In this document: piece after piece, positions 57,895 through 64,000 of the stretch
How positions within the stretch are numbered: the stretch's first letter is position 1
Layout of the letters: each line of letters begins with the position of its first letter
Assembly (NCBI GenBank): GCA_936440205.1
Contig: OW387136.1
Coordinates: forward strand, 49,250,232 to 49,314,231
From: Lepidonotus clava
Lineage: Eukaryota > Annelida > Polychaeta > Phyllodocida > Polynoidae
Direction: 5' to 3'
DNA length: 64,000 nt
Program-made: the position numbers and the translations under genes
The notes under the pieces: generated by a model
Databases searched by the model: none
The model's input: the letters and a program-made list of their open reading frames with translations, nothing else
What the model was told of the DNA's origin: nothing

Positions 57895-58170
57895 TAACTA
57901 TCACATAACAGTTACGTTGGTTTAGGCTAGGTTGATACTTACTAAAAATGAGTGGTATAGTAACATTACATTTTAGTGAAGTTGAGACCTTCCCAATAGA
58001 ATGTTATAATAGAGTTACCTTTTAGTGAAGGAATGCACTACAGAATTTTACAAATAAGCTCACAGTGCAATATCGCAATAATTAGATTCTAACGTAACAA
58101 GAATCAAAACTGAACTAAACAGAAATTTACTGCATCTTTACATTGATATTGCAGTCTTTCCTGGAACTAG
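57895..58170 (+). mobile_element. CCCAGCCAAG MITE remnant
   Basis: Family words occur in order (AACAGTTACGTTGG, AGTGAAGTTGAGACCT, AGAATGTTATAATAGAGTT, CTAACGTAACAAGAATCAAA, TTTACTGCATCTTTA). The terminal repeats are lost. Confidence 0.5.
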
Positions 58171-58564
58171 TGTAGCTTATAGACAGGCCATATTGTCTAT
58201 AACTGCGCACATAACCCGCATATATGCTTACTCACTGTTACAAGTCATTGACTCTGAAGTGCTGAGATTAAAGAAGGGGGAGCAAAGTATATACTGAAGT
58301 CTTTGTTCTTATCATAAAACGTGTGAAGTAACTATGAGAGACCACTATGTTATGTATTTGTGGCACCTTAATCAATATTAATGGGATGAGTGATATATAA
58401 CATGTCCCTTTTTGACATAGTCTGTTATTGTTTGAGGGCCTATAACCTATCAATCCTGATTTTGTTTATAGTTTATCACATTGTCCCCTAGGCACCTGTT
58501 TGACATGTTACCAAAAATATTATAGCTACACAAAGATATGCAACTCAGACTACCCCCTACGGCA

Positions 58565-58790
58565 TTTTCGTGATGTCGTTGATAGGATTGCCCCCTATGA
58601 GAGTCCGTGCAACCAGATACGATGTGACCTACGACCTGACGTCGTTTTTGCCATTTTCGTGAAGTCATCGCCTCTTTGTTTATAGATGACGTCAAGAAAA
58701 CGGCAAAAACGACGTCAGGTCGCAGGTCACGTCATATCTGGTTGCACGGACTCTCATAGGGGGCACTCCTATCAACGACGTCACGGTGAA
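58565..58790 (+). repeat. Near-perfect palindrome, arms about 100 bp, loop about 17 bases
   Basis: The left arm 58565-58669 and right arm 58686-58790 are reverse complements at roughly nine of ten positions, around a short loop (CGCCTCTTTGTTTATAG). The arms are GC-rich for this region and contain GACGTC four times. No tandem units, target duplication or second copy was seen. Confidence 0.85.
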
Positions 58791-59107
58791 ATATGCTATC
58801 CAGTCATTAATCTTTCCTTTGTACTATCATTGATGTTACATTGTCCCTAAAGGGGGCTAAAATATTCCTGTTGCGTGTACGAATTAATTCTCTTTTTGTA
58901 AATAGGTGACAGGATTTGAAAGCGAGCACAAACATTCTGCGACTTTGCCACTCTGAGCTCTGTTTGAATACAATGCATGTGTATAGTTGAGGGCTACGAT
59001 TGAAACTATTCCCACTTCATTACAATTATTCTAATTCGCGAATTATCCCTGTCTGCTGAGGCAGCCCACTGGTTATATATATGAATGATAAAACTAATAT
59101 ATACGTC

Positions 59108-59395
59108 ATTTTATTCTATATCAGGATTCCAACCACCATACCTTCAGTATGGTCCTTTCCTCTGGAAAACGGGCCAATAATTTATAAAAGATCTGATTCT
59201 TATCCGTGAATGCCAATTCTTGTGTTGTCAGTAAAACTGTTTCAAAATTTCTTCTTGTTTTGAGATGCGAGATATCGCCCTAGTTTGCACACACCTATGT
59301 CTCAGCCTAAAGTAAAGCCCTCAACGGTATGTGCAGACCAAAAGCAATTGCTTTGTGCCCCTAGCTCTGAACTTTACATGTATATCGTGACCACT
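59108..59395 (+). repeat. Dispersed repeat (TTTGCACACACCTA family), copy 3
   Basis: TATTCTATATCAGGATTCCA, GTTTGCACACACCTATGTCT and TTGCTTTGTGCCCCT match 7458-7800 in order and strand. Confidence 0.6.
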
Positions 59396-59889
59396 GGTAA
59401 GTTTTTCCTTCAGACTGATCTATTTGCATCTATCCAGTGTCAAGCATTTAAAACTATTGCGATGAGTCTCTTTACATAAATGTGACTAGGCTTTGACTAC
59501 CCCAATATTAACAACCACGATGAAAGAATCCACTTCTGTGAATATGAAAAAGGTACTCTTGTTACTGCCACTGGACTTGTTGGCGGACTGTTGACGATAA
59601 ACACCCTTTTGGTACTGAGGCGTAATGATACGTCCTATTATCTGGGGGTGCTCAGGCCCAGTAACCCACTTGGGCCCCAGCCCACTGATACAAGGTCCGC
59701 ACTCTGTTAGGCTCAAAACCAGCGGATGTTGGCCCTCTGCTGGTACCCTCGTCTTGATTGAGGCACAATCCTGAGTGTTCAGATAGTTGTGTTCCAGTGG
59801 TGCCATTCAGGAGTGATGAAGATCCGGAGAAGTAGGAGGGACATTTTAGTTGAAACACTATCAAAAGGTTGTGAATTTACCAGAAAATC

Positions 59890-60211
59890 AGGGGTGGACA
59901 TAACCAGGCCCCCTGGGATCGGGCCCCTAGATTTTCTTACCTAGGGGCCCAAATGGCCCCTAGAAAAATTTGGATGATAACCACAAATTTTCAATGAAAA
60001 CAGTGCTGCATACTTTGCTTTCCTTAAATTCTAAAATAAAAAGTCTGTTAGATGGTTAATTACACGGATTTCAATTTATAATCATTTTCTACTATTGTGA
60101 TCATTAGAATAAAAGTAAAGAAATACACCTTAGGTTTAGGACTTGGGGGCCCTTTAATTTAGATTAGGCTCTCTAGATTTGAAAAGCTAGGACCCAAGGG
60201 TCCACCATTGA
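59890..60211 (+). mobile_element. Possible element with GGTGGACC-type inverted ends
   Basis: CAGGGGTGGACATAACC at the left resembles the reverse of the right end (on the minus strand CAATGGTGGACCCTTGG). The subterminal parts carry CTAGGGGCCC and GGGCCCTTT words. No clear target duplication. Confidence 0.4.
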
Positions 60212-60453
60212 GGAAACGCAGATTAATACCTTAGATTGCCTGCAAAGGATGAAGAACTACTTTGAAAACCACAATTGGTGAATTTGGTTAAGAGAAAAGT
60301 TAAAAATCCGGAGATCTGGGGGGGGGGGGGGGAGGAAAATGGAGTTTCCGTTTGTTTTGAGGAAGAATATGTGAGACAAAATAGAGATGGAACCTCGTGT
60401 AACATGATGGGTTGAAATTTAAACTTTTAATTTGTAAAACAAGACTTTCTGTA

Positions 60454-60690
60454 GTTATCACCCGCACTGCTAACAAGCGGTACATACAGGGGGTAGTGCG
60501 TACTGACCGGCCTTCTATACAGATCATCGTTTTCAGATTTCATGCATTTTAACATTGTTTTTCATTTAATTTGTGTGATAAGAAACGAGGGACCTTTGGG
60601 ATCATCGTCTGGTGGTTGTACAACCCATGGGGACCAACTTCGGGCTTCGCCCTCGGTATGTGACGATCCCAAATGGCTCGTACGGCCAGC
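60454..60690 (+). repeat. Dispersed repeat (GGTACATACAG-GGGTAGTGC family), copy 2
   Basis: Matches 15120-15345: TTATCACCCGCACTGC, GCGGTACATACAGGGGGTAG, CAACCCATGGGGACC, CGGGCTTCGCCCT and TATGTGACGATCCC. A C17 run follows at 60699-60715. Confidence 0.65.
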
Positions 60691-61581
60691 GTTGGATGCC
60701 CCCCCCCCCCCCCCCACACACACAGCCCTTCTTATTATTTAAGTCATTCCCCCACAAAGTCCAAATGTCAGAGCTATAAGGCAAGTACAGGATTGTGGCC
60801 ACAGAGGGCCAACCAAAAAGAAAAGATGTTTTTGAGCAAATTGACGTGATGAGAGCCTGGAAGGCAGCAAACTGAACCTGAGCTGAATCGGTTGTATTCT
60901 ACCTTTGAGGCGGGGTTTCGATAAAAAAAAGAAGATGCTTGTACGAAAAGGTTGAGACTATTCCCCATTGTCCTTTTTTAATCTTTCTGAGAACAATTAT
61001 ACTGAAAAGGCGAAAAGCTGCAGGATATGTACTGAAAAGGACAAACAGTATGAAGAAGTTTATGCTTTCCTTATCATTATATTTGTATATTCCTTGCCTG
61101 TGTAGTAAACCCAGTAACAATTCTCGTCGGTGTCCTATGACCCCGTCTTGCACTCAATAAACCAATCAGACATCGTAATATGGAATTATGTATTTCAGGG
61201 GAAACTAAAGAAAAAGAACTCCGTATAATCAATGCACTGACTAACCTTCTCATTCGATAGCTATGGTTGAAATCGAATCCAGGCATCAGAAAGAAAAGTA
61301 GAGTGGATGAAGTACATGAATGTAATGGATTTTGACTATTGCAGGATGTGAATTTTGTCAACTAAACCTTTTTCTGATTAGCTCATATTGGATTCTGTAG
61401 AAACGGATGTGACGTCACACCCTAACACGACCTCTACCGGGAATCGGAAGCAGATGTAAAAGAGGGAAAAGTACAGAACGGTGCACAGAGACAGTTCTAC
61501 CAGTGCAACGTTCCAGACACATTATCTTTTTATTTTAATGTAAAAGAGGTATACATAGGGGCCTACAGAACCGTCTGAGTT

Positions 61582-61745
61582 TCCAGACACCTCATCTTTT
61601 TATTTTGTTTGAAAACAAAGCAGCCATAACATTGTTAAATCCTGATTTATAATCCTTTTTCACCAATGAAACTCACAGGAAGTTTTCTGTCATCAGAATC
61701 CTTTAGAACCTTCTGGTGAAGGGCTCAGATTTCCAGGGTTAGGAA
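61582..61745 (+). repeat. Direct duplication of about 165 bp, copy 1
   Basis: ATCTTTTTATTTTGTTTGAA, AACAAAGCAGCCATAACATT, AATCCTGATTTATAAT and CATCAGAATCCT recur at 62306-62478 in the same orientation about 730 bases away. A shorter echo of the first part lies at 61510. Confidence 0.8.
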
Positions 61746-62305
61746 ACCGACTAACCACGATATCTAAAACCCCAGAGGCGGATCCAGGGGTCTCTAGAAT
61801 TGATGAACTCAGTAAAGTTTTTTTCACCTCATCCCGATCACCAATGTCGGAGAGCATTACTTTGAACATACTAAACAAAATCTAAGTCTTTATGACACTC
61901 AAAATTATGGTTTTCAAGTGGTTGCGTCAACTTGTTCCAACCATAAACAATGTGGTAGTTCAGGTGTTTTTGTGATTGACCAGAACCTAACATTCAGTCA
62001 CATTATTACAGCCATGTACTACGATGACAGTAATAGGCTGTTATTTTTGACACCTGCCGGAGATGGGTAATGAAGGGTATCCGGGGAGACTCAGAGTGTA
62101 TCCTGCTCATTGGGATACGGAGCCCAGTTTACCTGAGAGTGAACCCTGTTTACATTAGCCAACACTGCTCTTTGGTTATTGGTTATGACACATGTACCTA
62201 GGACTTGACGTAATAACGTCCAGGCCATCAGTCCTCATAAATGACAGGGTTCGTTGGCCACTTGGGGGGGGGGGGGGGGAGTAGCTTTTGATAATCAGCA
62301 TATTC

Positions 62306-62478
62306 GCCACACATCGTATCTTTTAATTTTGTTTCAAAACAAAGTAGCCATAACATTGTTTAATCCTGATTTATAATTCTTTTTCACAAATGAAACCTGA
62401 ACATAATATTCAGTCATCAGAATCCTGGAGAACCCCTAGATTGTGGTGAGGGGCTTAGATCATAATGGTCAGGGTTGA
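62306..62478 (+). repeat. Direct duplication of about 165 bp, copy 2
   Basis: Counterpart of 61582-61745, with small insertions and substitutions. A G16 run lies just upstream at 62264-62279. Confidence 0.8.
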
Positions 62479-62544
62479 CCCACTGTTTTTTCAGAGCACA
62501 CTGGAACTGACGATCTCCTCATATTGCCTTCTCCTATATCCCTA

Positions 62545-62702
62545 GGGGCCTTCCATTTAGTAAGAATGCAAAAATTCACAAATTCTAGACCCCCCTCCCT
62601 TAGGCTAAAATACGCATTGGATTTGTATAGGAACGTACGCAAAATTCCTTAAATCTCAGACCCCCCCCCCCCTTGGTGCGTACATACTTAATGGAAGGCC
62701 CC
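62545..62702 (+). mobile_element. 158-bp MITE with GGGGCCTTCCATT ends
   Basis: GGGGCCTTCCATTTAGTAAG at the left is mirrored by CTTAATGGAAGGCCCC at the right. TA lies next to both ends, fitting a TA target. The interior has C-rich tracts and GTACG words. Too small to code. Confidence 0.8.
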
Positions 62703-62810
62703 TTACTACTGACTTAGAATCTGCATGGAGATCGAAAGAGCGGCCATCTGCAATCTGTGCCTTTTTTTGAAAAGGAAGCTCATCATCCAATATGTCAATA
62801 TATATACTCA

Positions 62811-63228
62811 ACTGAGAAGGGGGTACAAGGGGTGCTGACCTCCGAGGACCCCCTTCGAGGTTTGTCATGGATTTATTATAACTTTTTGTTAGATACAAAC
62901 TCCTAAGGAAGGATGCACAGCAATCAGTAATGGTGGGGCTGTGATGCAGTACATATTTTTACATTTCTTCATATAACCTTTTTCATATAACCTTTTTCAA
63001 ATCCACAAACGGTAAGTAAGTAAAATGTAGCTAGGAGCGTTTTGCAGATAATGTATGTGCTATTTTTTTTCTTAATGGTTTCATTTTTTTTAATGAACAT
63101 TTGAAAAATAAAAGTTTCTGTATCGCCCTGGAGGGTAATACAAGGCTGGTTATCACCCAGGTTTGATACAGCATGTGTTAAACTCTTAACTACTATATTA
63201 TGTGTATCACCCTAAGGTATGATAAAGT
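62811..63228 (+). mobile_element. GGTTATCACCC palindrome element, copy 3, hairpin collapsed
   Basis: The spacer (AAGGAAGGATGCACAGCAAT, GTAAAATGTAGCTAGGA), the second palindrome (about 63130-63172) and the tail CCTAAGGTATGATAAAG match copies 1 and 2. The first hairpin is reduced to about 60 bases; its centre is missing. Confidence 0.75.
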
Positions 63229-64000
63229 AAAGTATCCTGCTTGGCGTATTGACCCCAGACCTGACCTTGGTTGAACCTGACATGTTGGGTAACCCCCTCT
63301 GGAAAAACATCATATTACAGGCTGTATAGATAACGCTAGTTCCCGGTAAGCGGAGCTACTCAGAGTACCTCATTATGTTGGTGGGTATGACACCTGTCTC
63401 CACTGGTTTTAGGCCTGGGGGTGGAGAGGGGTTATCAGAGGGTGATGTACTCTCTGAGTACAGTGTACTTTTTTGTGCTGTTAACAGGGCTAATATCATG
63501 ATTTATCCTAATGATCTTTCAATTGCATGATATGTAACAAGTGTGACGTAGCTGTGCACATTTGCCAAAAATACATTCCTAGAATCACTTTTAAAAGGAT
63601 TCTACAAAAGTATTTGAAAATGAATTACATTTTTTTGCACCCCAGGCCACTGATGGATTAGTTCCTAGAAACTATGAGTCAGTCGGCAGAATCTGCCCGC
63701 TCCACGAGTCGCACAACCCTCACTGTTTCTGGAGTGGGGTGGGTACCATGGATACCAACTACGGTCGGAACCTCCAGGGACTGTACATCATGTGAAAAGC
63801 CAATTTGGTTTAGGATAAATAGGGAGGGAAATAGGGAAATTATCACACCACCTTTGAGGGGAACTGTCAATGATTCATTAGCTATGCTCTAGATTAAAAG
63901 TTTAATGAATGTGATTTAATTCCTTCGCAGTGCCGCTCAAACGAATTATTGAGTTCTGCATTGAAATTTTGGCTACACAATTTGTCAACAGATGCTGCAT
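63229..64000. other. No gene recognised
   Basis: A 60-70 codon open frame exists on each strand around 63.68-63.89 kb, but neither resembles a known domain. No splice or promoter signals recognised. Confidence 0.35.

Noticed and set aside
59486-59864. Overlapping minus-strand frames of 106 and 70 codons
   Set aside because: No recognisable domain, splice context or codon pattern. The mixed frames look accidental.
63674-63892. Open frames on both strands near the window end
   Set aside because: Neither resembles a known protein and no exon signals were seen; a terminal exon of an outside gene cannot be excluded.

Overview
This is animal nuclear DNA: AT-rich, with intron-split genes, long introns and a dense load of small non-autonomous DNA transposons. 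The two recognisable genes, a monocarboxylate-type transporter closest to vertebrate MCT8/MCT10 and a secreted cysteine-rich protein of the DUF7042-7045 type, together with the many G/C homopolymers and the CAGGGGCGGATCC-type transposon ends, suggest a marine invertebrate. An echinoderm, hemichordate or cephalochordate is my best guess, but nothing here fixes the phylum.

Layout. At 1.5-3.4 kb, minus strand, lies a 639-residue secreted, probably GPI-anchored protein whose coding part is one exon; a possible TATA promoter sits at about 5.7 kb. From 14.0 to 28.3 kb, also minus strand, lies an SLC16A2/SLC16A10-like transporter. Six exons with matching splice phases give about 472 residues from TM2 to the C-terminus. 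Its 5' exon (TM1) was not found, so the gene is 5'-incomplete here. One intron is 10.8 kb long and full of repeats. From 28.3 to 64.0 kb I find no convincing host gene. That half is intergenic or upstream-intron DNA holding many MITE-like elements, a CACTG-ended element with two tRNA-like modules, a SINE head, a possible Myb/SANT-like transposon fragment and several long palindromes.

Repeat families. (1) CCCAGCCAAG foldback elements, six copies or remnants. (2) A 354-bp element with CTCCCTACCACGG ends that inserts at AATT: one copy sits inside a family 1 element and another inside the B box of a tRNA-derived SINE. (3) TTAA-flanked elements, one carrying a further inserted element. (4) A 420-510 bp family with two built-in palindromes around GGTTATCACCC. 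(5) Single large foldbacks at 33.6, 35.05, 35.8, 43.4 and 58.6 kb. (6) Dispersed 150-450 bp repeats in two or three copies.

Most interesting signals: a decayed tandem duplication of a transporter exon boundary in its own intron, with copied splice acceptors; repeat family 4 with its conserved hairpins; the AATT-specific element whose insertions can be checked against empty sites; the CACTG element with tRNA-like modules; and a near-perfect 100-bp-arm palindrome at 58.6 kb. I see no operon, CRISPR array, rRNA gene or clearly functional tRNA gene. All coordinates and alignments were read by eye.
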